Below, one piece after another: positions 1-11,841 of a stretch of 64,000 nt of DNA (position 1 is its first letter; each line of letters opens with the position of its first letter). This DNA comes from Nothophaeocryptopus gaeumannii. Its lineage: Eukaryota > Ascomycota > Dothideomycetes > Mycosphaerellales > Mycosphaerellaceae. The stretch spans positions 1,860,001 to 1,924,000 of the forward strand of contig JASISA010000026.1 in NCBI GenBank assembly GCA_031771865.1. The letters run 5' to 3'. The translations under genes and the position numbers were made by a program. The notes below the pieces were generated by a model. The model did not search any database. It was not told the origin of the DNA and saw only the letters and a list, made by a program, of their open reading frames with translations.

Positions 1-813
1 GCCAGAGTTGTGTCTCGTACGTCAATACCTTTGCTGGCGTGGCGGTGGGGGGTGCCGATAGGGAATGGCTCCCGGCTGGAGATGCGAGATGCGAGATGCA
101 GGGTTCCGTCTGCGATTCCGGCACCTCAAATCCAACGCCTGGTTCTTTCGCGCGCTTCTCCAACCACAAACAATCGCAACACGCCTCTCGCCGCTGTCTG
201 CCAGTAACGAGAACGAGAAGGAGAGTGACAGTCGCTCTGGGGATGGCGAGATGTTGCTACAGGAGGAAGTTGTGCAGGCCGCGGGCGTGAGGTGGCGGGA
301 AAGGCATGTTTATATTGTACTCGGAATATTCAACAACAGAACACTTGGCCGAAGACAGTGCTCCATACGAGCAGCGGATTCACAGCCTATTGACTCGGAT
401 CGCGCGCAACCATGCAACCATGTTCCTTCAACTACTATTCCATCTCGCATGAGGTCAACGCCAACGGAGGGTGGGAGGGCTCAGCGTGAGAGCGGATCCT
501 CTTCGCACTCCGTAAGACAACAGCGCGTCTTCAGAGCTGGACCCTTTCGTTGATCTGCACCCGCCACTACACTGCTCTTTATGCACGCCTGCCTCGGATC
601 CAATGCGGATGACGTCTGGTGAAGAACATCGGTCTTTGACTAAAACAGAGATGTAGTTTACCCTGGTCGGCCTTGGTCATTGAGCACAGCCAGCGGAAAA
701 TACGGTTCGGCACATGCAAAACAAAAACGATTCGATTTCTTAGGAAGGCTCAATCTAAGTCTATGACGGATATCTGATCTACAATCTGTGAATACCAAAC
801 CAGGCACAAACAC
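1..813. other. Intergenic, no supported gene
   Basis: I see no convincing gene here. The longest open frame (about 65-553, plus) is Arg/Ser-rich, has no recognisable domain and looks like a chance frame. This stretch lies downstream of the minus-strand ammonium permease and probably contains its 3' UTR. Confidence 0.5.
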
Positions 814-2408
814 TTAATCCTTCCTCTCCGCCTTAGACTCCTGCGACTTAGCCTCCTCCGCCTGGTGCTCCATGCTGACAGAGCTGCTGATGGGATCTGT
901 TGGCCTCTGCACTCCATGCGTTATTTGGTGATTGCCTTCGAATGTTTCAAAGTAGCTCCAGTCTCCGATTTGCTCGTCGAAGAATTGATCTAGATCCAGA
1001 CCACGCATCTCAGCCTCTTCACTCACACGCAGGCCAAGCCCTGGGATGTACTTCAGCACCAGGAGGAGTATGCAAGTGACGACAAAGCTGTAAGATGAAA
1101 TAGCCGTGATCTCAGCGAATTGCTTGCCGACTTGGATGCCGTTTCCGTTGATGCCACCTGGCTGCAAAGACATTCCGTCGAGAGCGGAGATGGTCTGGTC
1201 CGCAAAGATGCCAGTCATCAAGGAGCCCATCATGCCACCAATTCCGTGGAGTTTGAAGACTTCGAGACCTTCATCGACGTGGAGCCAATCATTCACGTCT
1301 TGAAGGCTCGCGCACAGGACAGCGGTCAAGAGACCAATGAGGGCGGCAGGCCAGAAGCTCACGAGGCCAGCGCCCGGTGTGATGCCCACAAGACCTGCAA
1401 TTGCACCTTCGCAGGCACCGACGACGCTGAACTTGCCCTTGGTGCGGATGTAGTCGACGAGTACCCAGCCAAGCACACCAGTACTCGCAGCGACGTTGGT
1501 GTTGAAAGCTGCGTACATGGCGCGAATGCTGGCATTGAGTGCAGATCCACCGTTGAAGCCGAACCACCCGAACCAGATCAGAGTCGTTCCAAGGAAAACC
1601 AAAGTAGTATTGTGGGCCTTTTTGTGCGTCTTCTCTCCGGTGTGCCGGCGCTTTCCCAAGACCATGGCATATGCGAGACCAGCCCAGCCGGAGGCGATAT
1701 GGACCGGACCACCTCCGGCGAAGTCGAGAGCTGGGAGGTTGTAAAGCCATCCGTTGCTGTTCCAAACCCAGCACGCGATGGGACAATAGACGGCGCTCGC
1801 CCAGAAGAAGCTGAAGATGAGCGATGGCAGAATGCGGCCTCGTTCGAAGGAGCCGCCAATCACGACCTGGACCGTGCATGCACAGAACAGCATCTGATAC
1901 AAGCAGAAGACAATCTATTCACAAGTCAGCTCCTCATCCACTCCTCACCACGCAACAGTCTCGACATACCTCTGGAATATACGGGGACGACAGCGACGGC
2001 GCAGCCCTAACCTTCATCAAACCAAAATTCGCCAGGTCGCCAATAAAAGCATTCGCCGTCCTCGAATAAGCCAGCGAGTATCCCCAGAACATCCATTGGA
2101 ACGTAGTCACAGACGCGACCATCAAGCTTTGAAACAGCAGAGACAGACTGCTCTTGCGACGCGCCAGACCGCCATAGAAAAGACCGATACCGGGGATGAT
2201 GGGCCAGACGATGAAGCCGCAAAAGATGAGGTAGACGTAGTGGTATTCGAAACCAACGTATTGCGCGTTGACGTCGACGACTAGGGGGTCGCCGCCGCGT
2301 GGTTGGGTGGGATCGAACTCAGGCTGAGAGGATGAGGAAGTCAGTGAGGAGCGCCTAGACACGCGAAGTGAGTTTGTTGGAGGTTGGACTTACGGCTGAG
2401 GTAGACAT
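814..2408 (-). CDS. Ammonium permease (Amt/Mep/Rh family)
   Basis: Imports ammonium across the plasma membrane. Three exons: 2408-2394, 2323-1970 and 1914-814, with GT-AG introns at 2324-2393 (70 bp) and 1915-1969 (55 bp). They join in phase to 489 residues, the usual length for fungal Mep proteins. The first exon is only five codons; splicing it to the second gives the typical short extracellular N-terminus. Hallmarks visible: the pore-histidine region GGGPVHIASGW (His about residue 195) and the twin histidine in FKLHGIGG (about residue 346), roughly 11 hydrophobic segments, and a hydrophilic Ser/Glu/Lys-rich C-tail. Family assignment is firm. Which of the two or three fungal paralogues (high-affinity Mep2/MepA or low-affinity MeaA) it is cannot be settled from sequence alone. 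Upstream GATA motifs suggest nitrogen regulation. Confidence 0.95.
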
Positions 2409-2718
2409 ATTGTGCAGATCTGACACGAAAAAAGGGCGAAGCAGAAGCTAAGAGCAAAGCAAGTAAGATGAGCAGCTCAGCTAAAGTATACGAATGCCCA
2501 TGTCCAGTCACACCTTTTCTCACAACTAACCGCGCCTCAACCTACCCTTCATACTATATGCCCAGTTCAGTCCTGGCCTCCCATGAGCTACGTTATCGGA
2601 GCCACATACAAGTCGAGGACGCCTTCTAGACATGGGGCCTTCGTCCACCTCCAGCTAGGGCGCTGGTCGCTTTGATGCAACACATCCATTGAATGTAAGC
2701 TTGGTTGTTTCTTGGCAA

Positions 2719-3072
2719 AGATAAGGGTGTCACGAAACGATGCCCTACAATATATCATTAGTTGATTTGGAGTGCCATCTTTGACCATGCGAGGATCTGG
2801 AGAATTGCTGGAAAAACGCGGTTAGTGTTCGCTTTCACATGGTTGATGTATTGAACGCATGGCATCTCGGGGATGTTTAGACTAGCTGTTGGCGCAAACG
2901 CGATGCATGCCCACGTGGCAGGACAGCTCGCCGAACCCTTCCGAACCCAACTCTGTTTTGTGCAAATGATAAGCAGCACAATAATAGCTCTAGGTCTGGA
3001 GGTCCTTTGGTAGGCAGGCAATGCCTCGATTCGGCATAAAAGACAGGGGTGGCTGCTACCGTGGTAGATAAG
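2719..3072 (+). promoter_or_regulatory. Three WGATAAG motifs upstream of the ammonium permease
   Basis: AGATAAG occurs at 2719-2725, TGATAAG at 2967-2973 and AGATAAG at 3066-3072, about 310, 560 and 660 bp upstream of the permease start at 2408. AreA/NIT2-type GATA activators bind HGATAR and control ammonium permeases in other ascomycetes. The motifs are seen; their function is inferred. The rest of 2409-3502 holds no supported gene and separates the permease from the next minus-strand gene. Confidence 0.45.
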
Positions 3073-3502
3073 GTAGTTTATCATTACAGCTTGTTGGTGT
3101 GGCCCAAGAGCCGAGCACGCGGCGCGACGGCTGTTGAGCTGGGAAGTTTGGATCGGGATCGGAGAATGAGTGTATTGTTTGGTTATTATTGTTCACGTTT
3201 CTCTACTGCATTGTTTAAGACACTGAAGAGTTCGTGAAACAGAAGAAGCGGTGTTGTTGATGGTTGTGTGCTTTGTGGATGGGAAGGCGAGATGTTTGGT
3301 GAGGTTCGGGAAGGATTTAGAACGTGGCTCTCTCACTTCGCTCAACGTGCTGACTAGGCTTGATTCGGCAGTTGCGACGAGAGGTGTACCTGGCAGTACT
3401 GTTGAGCGAGATGATTCTGGTGATCATTCATCTATACAAGATCATTTCTACGAGAGGCGTGAATCGTTTCTATCCATGACGACGTTGCTTCAATATCCAT
3501 CA

Positions 3503-5649
3503 CTACAACTTCGGCTTGGACCCATTCTGAGGACTTCCCATATCAGACCTTGAATGCCTCATACTCAACCTCTTCTGCAAATCCGTCTTCCCACTCGGAT
3601 GAATCCTCTGCACAACCTCCGGCTCAGCAATCCCAATCTTCCCAGCATCGTCTCCTTGAACAATCGCTCCAAATTGAACCTGCCTCTCACCAAGACCATC
3701 TTTCTTGATGAGCTTGTCGATGGGCGCATTGCTCGGATGATACAAATTCGGCGCTCTAAAGGCAGCCGCAATCTCAAATGGTCCTAGAGTGACGTTGCGA
3801 CCGAGTTGCCAGTAGCCCCAGTAAACGGGCAAAACGCACAAGACGCACACGAGGATGGAGGCGAAGGCGCCCCACATGTAGCGTTTGTGAATCTTGTAGT
3901 GGATCGTGTCTTTGTAGACCGTGGCCTGACGAACGAGGGTTCCGGCTGCGATATTCTTGTCGTCGTCTTCATTGGATATATCGACTGCGAGTGCGAACAT
4001 GATCTGGTTGATTTTGCCCACGACGCTGGGGACGTCATACTGATGGGTAAGATCCTTTGAAGCGGCCGATTTTTCGAAGATCTGAGGGGACATGGGGTTT
4101 ACGAATTGAAAACCGCACTTTTGAGCTGCGTCGGATTCGCCTTCTTGCGTCCCGAGGTCGTTCCAGAGGTATGTTGGTGCGTTGCCGTCTTGGTATAGGT
4201 AGTAGCCTGCTGCGCCGCCATACCACAAGGAGGAGTTACCACCAAGGTACATTTGTAGACCCATGGCGATACCGCCGACTTGAGTGCGGGTATCGAATGT
4301 GGTGACATGACTCTCGTGAATGTCGCGGTATTCCAAAATCTCGAAGCCGTTCTGTTGCTTGTTCGTGGCGTTGAACGATTGGAAGTTGGCATAACCTGGA
4401 TCTTTGGGGTCCAAGGCCAGCGACATGCTGACGACGGAGTGCTTATCCCCGTAGTTCTCGATCTTGAGTGGATAGTTAACGACAGCAGGTCGTAGCTTGC
4501 AGCTCTGCATGTATCGTGTTCCTGGACAGGTGCCAGAGGCATCGTTGTCGGTTGCGTTGGTGTACATCAAAGTCATGTTGACCCAGGAGTATCCATCAGG
4601 TGAATCGTAATCGTACACTGGCTCGAACTGCACTCGGAGGAGCTCAGCAAACTGATTCACATTCGCTTGTTGGCATGCTGTGGTATTGCTCAGGTTATTG
4701 TTGTCATCGTAGCATCCAGGATTGCCAGTGAGGACACCGAGAGCGCTCATGGTCTGGTTGCCGTAGTCAATGGTGGCCTCTACCGGAACCGTGCAGTCAA
4801 ATTCGAAGCCAGCGCCTGGAACGTTGAGATAGCAAAGTCCAGTACAGCCCTCGTAGGTATTGGGAAGAAGACCGCCGCCCTGCTGCCAGATCTTCAAAGC
4901 GTCATTCCAGTTCTTTGCGAGTAGCGAGGGCTTGCCCTCACGGCCAGAGACACGACCGGTCATGGCGATAGTAGTGTTTGCATATCCGGTCACATTGTAG
5001 TAGACAGGAGAGTCTGGCTCCAACCTTGTGCTGAAGGACTCCTGCAGGAGCGTGCCGTCAATGATTGTGAGCTTTGCAGCCAAAGCCGCAAGCGCAATGA
5101 AGTTGAAGTACTTTGCGCCAACCACCACTTCCTTGATGGACGAGGAGAACTGCCACGATCGATTCAGCGACTCAATCGTCGACCCTTTCAAGGTCTTCCT
5201 CCACCATGCAATAGCAATACCGTTACTGATAGCGATGCCGAAGCACAAGTTGGCCACGCTGTTGAGAATGGTAATGATGACGTTTGGCGCAATGGACTTT
5301 GGCCACTTGCTTTGTGATACGCCGTCCGAGAGGGAGATGGTAACGATACAGCCGACTGCGCAGATTAAGACGACCGCGAGTGCTCCAAATCCAAGCCATC
5401 TGTTGCACGTTAGTGCCGGCCGTATGGTCAAACGCCTTTTGTGTTTGATACTGACGGAAAGCGATTTGCATAGCCGGGTCTCCAGTCCGGATCATCTACA
5501 AGTCCCGTGTGTGTTTGTTGTCGTTGACCTCCCTCCTCCAACTTCATCTCAGCATCTTCACGAGCTTCTCGCTTTTCCATTGTCTCTTGCCGCTCAGGTC
5601 CAAAAGACACCTCGCGCACCATCACACGGGGATCCTTCTTCTCGTCCAT
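3503..5649 (-). CDS. Fungal multispanning membrane protein with large extracellular domain
   Basis: Two exons, 5649-5456 and 5399-3503. The 56-bp intron (5400-5455, donor GTCAGT) restores phase and gives 696 residues. The first exon is a charged, Glu/Arg-rich cytoplasmic N-tail. Then come about three hydrophobic segments, a long central region with many N-glycosylation sequons and several cysteines, and one C-terminal membrane span (VCVLCVLPVYWGYW) before a basic tail. This architecture, including the ILNSVANLCFGIAISNGIAIAWWR segment region, is common in large families of uncharacterised ascomycete membrane proteins (DUF3176-like in layout). No enzymatic motif is visible, so I assign no function. 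A broken gene at 29.2-31.2 kb has a broadly similar layout. Confidence 0.82.
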
Positions 5650-6604
5650 GATGGCAGTCCGGTTTAAAATCGTAACAGATTAGTGTACTTTCCCAGGTAA
5701 GACCTGCACAAGAGTGAGGGCGCCGTGCAAGTTGTAAGGCGTGGCGGCACAATGGCTCTTATGTACATAAGATGCCCGCGCTATACCATAGAGTCGCCAT
5801 GTGGGCGAGGCGTCTCGACTTCTCAACGCCATGCTCGGCTGGAGATCTAACTATGGTCTGAAGAAGCCACATCGAACTTTCTTGACGATATAGGGTCCTG
5901 CAGAGCCTGGGATAGCACGCCTAGGGCGTTGCGAATGTGCAGCACCACGGTCTTCGGTCAGCCTGGTGCATTGTCGTAATTCCAGACTAGCCTTTCCGAG
6001 GCAGTGGACCAGACACGCACGTGGAAGAGAGCATGAAGCTATGCCACTTTGCTCGTGATCTCTTGCTGTCAGTACGAATCGGGATGCACCTGGATGTTTG
6101 GGACCAGTGAGGTGGAGGCAAGAAGACGTACCCACCGTATCGTGGCTTGATGAGTCGGTGGTCCCGCCAGGTCCTGAAAGATTAGCTTCTTATCTCAGCT
6201 GAGTTTGTATACCGCACGATGCTCTCGCTTCCTTCGACATTCTGTTTGAACGTGATGGAGTGTTATCTTGACCAACATACTGCAGCCAGAGCACCTGCAG
6301 TGATAATAAATGCATTGCAACAGCAATGCGTGTTCTCCGGGCGCTGTCAACTTCGACCTGCGCAACAGAGAATGAGTGCAAGCAAAGTCGTCTTTCCCAA
6401 AGGGTACTGTGGACGAGATACGGTCGTGGCTTGCGCTCCTCGCTTCCAGCGCCCGGAGCGAATCTAGAAGAAGCACGGAAGAAGTCCGCAGAGAATAGAC
6501 TTTGGCTTGTCTCAATCACACCTTAATTAAAAGCTTCGATTCAGGCCAAGATCTTCACGGTCCTCAGTACTCACACCTTTCCTTGCCGATCAACACCAGG
6601 CCTC
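5650..6604. other. Intergenic, no supported gene
   Basis: Only short overlapping frames on both strands, none with a recognisable domain or sensible splice context. It is bounded by the start of a membrane-protein gene and the 3' end of the NIS1-like gene, both minus strand. Confidence 0.5.
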
Positions 6605-7643
6605 TCAAGTGTAGTAACTATCGAGATTGTTGACAAGCTCCAACACCTCACAATCAACGTCCCTCGCCGACAATATCGCACACGTCTGCACGTCCAATTG
6701 AAGCTCCTGCAATGCGTTCTGAGCATCTCTCAGAATCGAAATCGCCCTACACGTAAATCATTAGCACTCACATCCCCTTCCCTTCCCCATCACCATTACA
6801 AATCCCACTCACCTATTCTGCGAATCACTCGGACTCAACGGCGGCCAAGCAGGCGGACTCGGCAGCTCAGGAACACATCCCTCTCCCTGCCTACCCACTC
6901 CAACAGCAGCACTCGCGTCTCCCAAGAACCCATTCAGTTGACCCAAGTCTTGCCGGCCAGATTGATTGTTACTCTGCACGATATCATTGATCAAGATCTG
7001 CGCGAGCTGAATGCTTTGCTGGATCAAAGAAGTCGTTGCCGAGGGAAAGCAGTTCCCGGCCACAGGAAGCGAGTCTGTAGGAGATGTAGTTGGGCCGGAG
7101 AGGGTTGAAGACGAGGTGGTGGTGTTAGGAGTAGTGGAGTCAGAGGAGCACACGTTCGCACCGTTGAAAGTGGAGACTTGGTCGGAACTGACGGAGTCTC
7201 CGTACGTGATGGGAAGGCTCCATTGCGTTGTTGTGGCGCCGTTGCTGGCTCCGTAGAGGGATGTCACGACTCCGGAGAGGTATGTTCCGATTGTGTCGGA
7301 GGGCGCAGTGACGGTGAAAGTGATGTTTGTGAGGATGTTGGACTTGTCTGCAACGCACGTCAGCTGGCTGGCTGGGTAAGCGCATAGAATGTAGGGGCCG
7401 AAACATACCGGGGCCAAGGTAGAAGCTGCCGAGATATTCAGTTCCGATGAATCCTCCTGAATAGATCTGTGGCGAGAGGGCAAAAGCCGCAACGAGGTCT
7501 TTGACGGATTGAATGTAGTTCTCTGTGACGAGAGTAACAGGGAAAGTTGCGTTGGGTGCAATGACTCTTGGCGCAGCAAGGCCCACGATGCGTGCAGAGG
7601 CAGCACTGGCCAAGGTAAGTGCGGTGAGCAAAGAGGAGTACAT
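6605..7643 (-). CDS. NIS1-like secreted protein with extended C-terminus
   Basis: Three exons, 7643-7409, 7347-6813 and 6746-6605, with introns of 61 and 66 bp, give 303 residues. A signal peptide of about 19 residues ends at an Ala-Ser-Ala site. The N-terminal half (about residues 20-150) resembles the NIS1 family of small secreted fungal proteins, including the TENYIQ and SFYLGP stretches. Known members induce necrosis when overexpressed and target plant immune kinases; that activity is family knowledge, not something seen here. Most members are about half this length. The extension is a Ser/Thr-rich linker followed by a helical region with four cysteines. The third exon is supported by continuous frame and GT-AG borders. 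Confidence 0.72.
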
Positions 7644-8611
7644 GATGTCTGTGCGGGTTGTGATAGTAGGCTCGACACTTGCAGGCGACAAGAGGGAGCC
7701 AGAGTGCTTATATCGTCTTGAAGATGCACGTCATGCTGCCATATGACCATGGTAGTCGCAAACGCCCTCCTTGCTTACAAGACAATGAAGTCAGGTCTGC
7801 CTTCCTCCACTGTGAGGACTCTCATCACACGGCATGCAGCCAAGAGCCACGAAGCCATGCGTAGCTGCGGAACCTTGCAGTCAGCGCGGTAGTCTTCAAC
7901 ATGTTCAGGTCTGCGCTGCTTTACACACGAAGAGGCTTGCGACTTGTCCAGTCGGGATGAAGCAGCTCGGTCGTGTAACTGCGGCTGGCTGAGTGTACCT
8001 GATCTTACCAAAGAGTGTCATCCGATGTGCCAGCACACATGGCTGGCATGGCTTTCAAGTCGGCATGGTGATTGGATTCGCCCTGTACGGCTGAGATCCT
8101 CTCGCTGTACTCCGCAGCCAAGCCAATATCGATCCTCTGTTGTGATGTTTTACACCCACCAAGAGCGATATTGATTTAGAGAGCTAGGCGTGGGCATGTG
8201 AGCATCGAGAACTCGGTGGGTTGAAATATAGGCGTGCGTAATGCAACGAGTGCTCTTCAGTCTTGACAGGGTATCAGGGTAAATTGCTTTTGCTAATCAA
8301 CATACAATCAGCATGCGCCTCTACATCTATTATCGTTGACACTCTCCGTCGCCATGCGCATTCTCGGTGGCAGGTGTTCTTGAGTCTTGAGCTCACCTCA
8401 GATGACGTTCACTTCCCCATCGGCTTGGCTTCCAGGATATGCGATCTTGTCGCGCTGCGCACTCGCTCGTGGCTGAGCTGTCAGAAGAGTTCGTGCTCCA
8501 GCATGCAAGTCGCACACAAGGCGTGACCGGTATATGCACGCCACATATATTGCGTTTTCGTGTGGCGGCCTTCTGATTCAGATGTCATTTCACAAGATAG
8601 CCAAGCGGCCT
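7644..8611. other. Intergenic, no supported gene
   Basis: Short frames only. This is the upstream region of the NIS1-like gene and the downstream region of the glycosyltransferase-like gene. No repeat or RNA gene recognised. Confidence 0.5.
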
Positions 8612-10900
8612 TCAAGGCGCGATGGATTTTTCTTGAGGCACGTCATCTACTTTCGCTGCCTTGTTCGCGGGCGCTTTCGTCTCGTCGGCCGTTACTGCGG
8701 AGTCTGCAGTGGCCTTGGACTTCCGCAGCAACTGCTCGCCCGTCTCATCGGTGCTTTCTACGATCGCCTGAGCAACCTGCTCATCCAAATCGGCGTCGCT
8801 AGGTAGAGCTGGTTCATCGGCGAACTTGATGTCTTGGCCAGGCAAACAGAAAAGGTCATCTGCGCTCGATCCCAGAATCATACGCGGTCGGGTGGCTTCG
8901 TCGCCTTGGCAGCCGCCAGTAGAGCGCCTGAAAGCTGTGACATAATCCTCCTTTGCATTCGCTAGCCCAGACGAAGTGGTAACGAGGCCCTCGTAAGAGA
9001 CGTATGGGAGGTTTGCCAGTTCTTGCAGGTCGCCGCTGAAAGGTAGCATTTGATGCAAAGGCATGAGGTTGCGGCGCGGGTCGGTCTCGGCGTGCTCTGT
9101 CAAAACCGGTGGCTCATCCGACGTCAAGTAAGGTTCCTCTTCTGGGTGCTCCGGTGCTGTATCTTTGCCTTTGCTGTCCTTGGGAGGCCGCGTGAACTCT
9201 TCCGGTATTTGGGCGAGCTCGTTGTGGATTGTAACGAATGGCGCGGAAGGGTGGAGTATGACCCACCCACGTGCTCTCATCACTTCCAGTAGGTATTCAG
9301 TCCAAGCTGGCTTCGTCTCTGATACCAGCTTCCTGGTCTTTGCCAACTTCGCAGCATGGGCAGCCTGTGTACGCTTGGAGAGGAAGTCATGAAACGTCGC
9401 CCATTTCTCACCGAAGATGAGTGTCGCGTCAGACGAAGGCGCCTGATAGAGGAACGGCGCCGGATCCTGCATGTTGACTTCTTTCTCATTTTCAAACTTG
9501 CCGTAGCTCATGTCTGATATCACGGGCTGCTTGAAGCCAGCCTTTCCGTCCAAGAAGGAAGTTGGCACATCAAGTGACAGCCCAACTAGCTCGTCGCTGT
9601 CACGAAGACCGAAAGTTGTGTAGCGGTAGTTCAGGACCAGAAGCTGGAGGTACTGCATGTATAGTGGGCTCATCTCTGCCTGTGGCGATAGCACCAAAAT
9701 GTGGTGATCATTGGCTTGGTTTGGGTAGAAGGACTCCACGAATCGCAGAGACGCCTGCTCAGAACTGATGCGCGAATGCGGTATGCGGTGATGCATGGTC
9801 AACAAGCTGGGCTCGGCCGGAGACTTCCTCCCGCCTGGCGGCCATTGAAAGCCAGAGAGATAATTCTGCAGAGACTTGTCCGTGTCTGCCGGAAGCTCGA
9901 TAGTAAGTCTTGGCACTTTGAGGCCGCTGTAATCTGCGTTCGTCAAGCTTTGCAGCAGTCTGATAAGTCGACCTGAGCCACCTCGCGGAGCTTGAATCAC
10001 AATATCGATACTCGGCTTGTGCCAGCTGGCGAGGCTCCCAGCTTCGAGCCTCGTCATCCAAAGCCATTCCTCGTACCTTCCAGAAGGTACCTCAATGACT
10101 GCCTTGTCTAGATCCTTCGACTTTGTGCGCATAGCTCTTGTGAAGAACATGTCCTCCTTCGCACTGTCATCCGTGACGACGGCTTGCGGGTGCATGTAGT
10201 CATTGATGTGCTTCATTGCTCCCCTCACGGCAGACTCCGCACGCGCATCACTGCTGTACTCTGCGTAGTCACCGCGCGCATCGTGGAAGAAGACCGGACA
10301 GCTTGTCTTGTCCACACCATTCAGCTCCAGTACGTCATCCAAGGGTAATGAATTCCTCCCGAACAAGGCCAGATGCGCGTAGTTCTTGTCCAGCTTCGCC
10401 ATCTCGCAAGCCATTGGTATCAAGTTGGCCACGCTCTTCAACGATGATGCCGCGAATAAGATATTGCGGTTCTGCGTAAATGCGCCCATCGTTCGCGATA
10501 TCTTCTGCAGCGTCCCGGACAGCCTGTAGAAGCGCACGACGCCATTGTAGTAGTGCTTGGAGTCTTCACTCTCCACTGCCTCCGTGTCCTTGGGCGGAGC
10601 TCCCTGGGGCTCTTTCGCTCTGACAGCATCGTATCCCTCATAAATCTTCTCGATCTGTCCAGGCTTATATCTGGATATTCGTGCGGCCGTCTCTGCGCCT
10701 CCAAGACCTGCTGGGAGGTTCCGCAGTACTAGAGATACCACACAGATCACGGCGATGATGGTGATGACTCTGATCTTGCGCCATCTCCATGGCAATAGCG
10801 GGTTTATCGGCGGGTCGCGCGAGTGGTGATGGTTCTTTGGCTTCCAATTGAAGTCGTCGTCGCGCTTGCCGAGCTCTTCATCTTTGGTCGGCAAGCGCAT
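8612..10900 (-). CDS. Type II membrane glycosyltransferase-like protein (fungal 'glycosyltransferase 2')
   Basis: A single exon of 762 residues from ATG at 10900. A further in-frame ATG lies at 10942, but the downstream one starts the segment that looks conserved (MRLPTKDEELGKRDDD), so I prefer it. A basic cytoplasmic tail is followed by one membrane span at about residues 44-59 and a large lumenal domain, as in Golgi type II proteins. A stretch beginning 'DIVIQAPRGGSGRLIRLLQSL' is GT-A-like in that it sets up a nucleotide-sugar fold, and conserved hydrophobic/Tyr-rich segments follow. The C-terminal 60 residues are Ala/Glu/Lys-rich and low complexity. Fungal orthologues are usually annotated 'glycosyltransferase 2' without a demonstrated substrate. 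I recognise the family but not the reaction. Confidence 0.78.
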   Translation of the reverse strand: MRLPTKDEELGKRDDDFNWKPKNHHHSRDPPINPLLPWRWRKIRVITIIAVICVVSLVLRNLPAGLGGAETAARISRYKPGQIEKIYEGYDAVRAKEPQGAPPKDTEAVESEDSKHYYNGVVRFYRLSGTLQKISRTMGAFTQNRNILFAASSLKSVANLIPMACEMAKLDKNYAHLALFGRNSLPLDDVLELNGVDKTSCPVFFHDARGDYAEYSSDARAESAVRGAMKHINDYMHPQAVVTDDSAKEDMFFTRAMRTKSKDLDKAVIEVPSGRYEEWLWMTRLEAGSLASWHKPSIDIVIQAPRGGSGRLIRLLQSLTNADYSGLKVPRLTIELPADTDKSLQNYLSGFQWPPGGRKSPAEPSLLTMHHRIPHSRISSEQASLRFVESFYPNQANDHHILVLSPQAEMSPLYMQYLQLLVLNYRYTTFGLRDSDELVGLSLDVPTSFLDGKAGFKQPVISDMSYGKFENEKEVNMQDPAPFLYQAPSSDATLIFGEKWATFHDFLSKRTQAAHAAKLAKTRKLVSETKPAWTEYLLEVMRARGWVILHPSAPFVTIHNELAQIPEEFTRPPKDSKGKDTAPEHPEEEPYLTSDEPPVLTEHAETDPRRNLMPLHQMLPFSGDLQELANLPYVSYEGLVTTSSGLANAKEDYVTAFRRSTGGCQGDEATRPRMILGSSADDLFCLPGQDIKFADEPALPSDADLDEQVAQAIVESTDETGEQLLRKSKATADSAVTADETKAPANKAAKVDDVPQEKSIAP

Positions 10901-11271
10901 TTGGGAGTGGTGAATTCGAGGACGCAATCGATCTCCGAGCATCAATGCGACAACAACTGCGACATGGCCTTCGCGGTGGCTGTCGTAGAACTTGTATCAT
11001 CGGACTCCCGTTGCAGCACGTGAGAGCCGGGATATCCCAACCAAGACTCTGGACATGGGCTGTGATTGTGAGGCCGGAACGTGGTTTCTTGGGAGCTTCG
11101 AGTTTCACCTCTCACATGCTGAGCGGCAGTGACGGCATGTCGTGACCGACCAGCATCTGCCAACTTTAATCACGACAACATATTTATTATATACTACGCA
11201 CTTCAACCTACGCACTGGATTATGCGCGGCCAGGTGATTCAATACTCAGCATACGGCCCTCCGACTTCTGC

Positions 11272-11841
11272 TCACGAAGACGCGCGAACGCCCTTGATAC
11301 CGCCGTAATCCTCACCCAGGACCGATTCATCAGACAGCTTCACCGGCTCGGCCTCTTGCAAGACGTACAGCATCCGCGCCCACTCGGTCTGGCTCGCATT
11401 CCTCCACGCGTGGTTCGTCGCCCTCTGCACGACAATGTCACCTCGACGCAGTAGTCGCGTCTCACCGCTGTCCAATATCGCCTCCACGGTCCCTTCTAGC
11501 ACCACTCCATAATCCAGGCTCACGGTCCGATGCATTGGAGACGTGTTTCCAGGACAAATATCGACCATGCGCAGAACCGTTCCTCCTCGGATCGTGATGC
11601 CAGGCTTGCTCTCGAGGAAATGCTCATATGTCTGGACGTCCTTGTCTGCGCTCAACTCGACTGGCATCTTGTCTGTTGCGTATGCGAGAGAGAAGCGATC
11701 GCCGCTTGTTCCGGGGACTTCCTCCCATGGCAGCTCTGGCTCGACTTCTTGGAAGCCTGTCCTGGCTTGTTCGTCATGTGTGGTAATGTAACGCTTCGGC
11801 TTGGGCAGACCGTTGTCTGCTAATGCTTTGCGGCCGTTCAT
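11272..11841 (-). CDS. Small cupin-domain protein
   Basis: One exon, 189 residues. The single beta-barrel cupin lies at about residues 85-165. It contains MHRTVSLDYGVVLEG (motif 1 region) and RGDIVVQRATNHAWRN (motif 2 region), providing candidate metal-ligand histidines and a glutamate. Proteins of this kind sit near oxidoreductases in fungal catabolic or secondary-metabolite loci and may be dioxygenases, isomerases or binding proteins; the exact reaction is unknown. It is divergently arranged with the monooxygenase gene starting at 12313, leaving 471 bp for a shared upstream region. Confidence 0.85.
   Translation of the reverse strand: MNGRKALADNGLPKPKRYITTHDEQARTGFQEVEPELPWEEVPGTSGDRFSLAYATDKMPVELSADKDVQTYEHFLESKPGITIRGGTVLRMVDICPGNTSPMHRTVSLDYGVVLEGTVEAILDSGETRLLRRGDIVVQRATNHAWRNASQTEWARMLYVLQEAEPVKLSDESVLGEDYGGIKGVRASS

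Noticed and set aside
65..553. 162-codon plus-strand ORF
   Set aside because: Arg/Ser-rich composition, no domain, and no splice or context support; typical chance frame in GC-balanced DNA.
1120..2010. Long plus-strand ORF opposite the ammonium permease
   Set aside because: Antisense shadow of a well-supported conserved gene.
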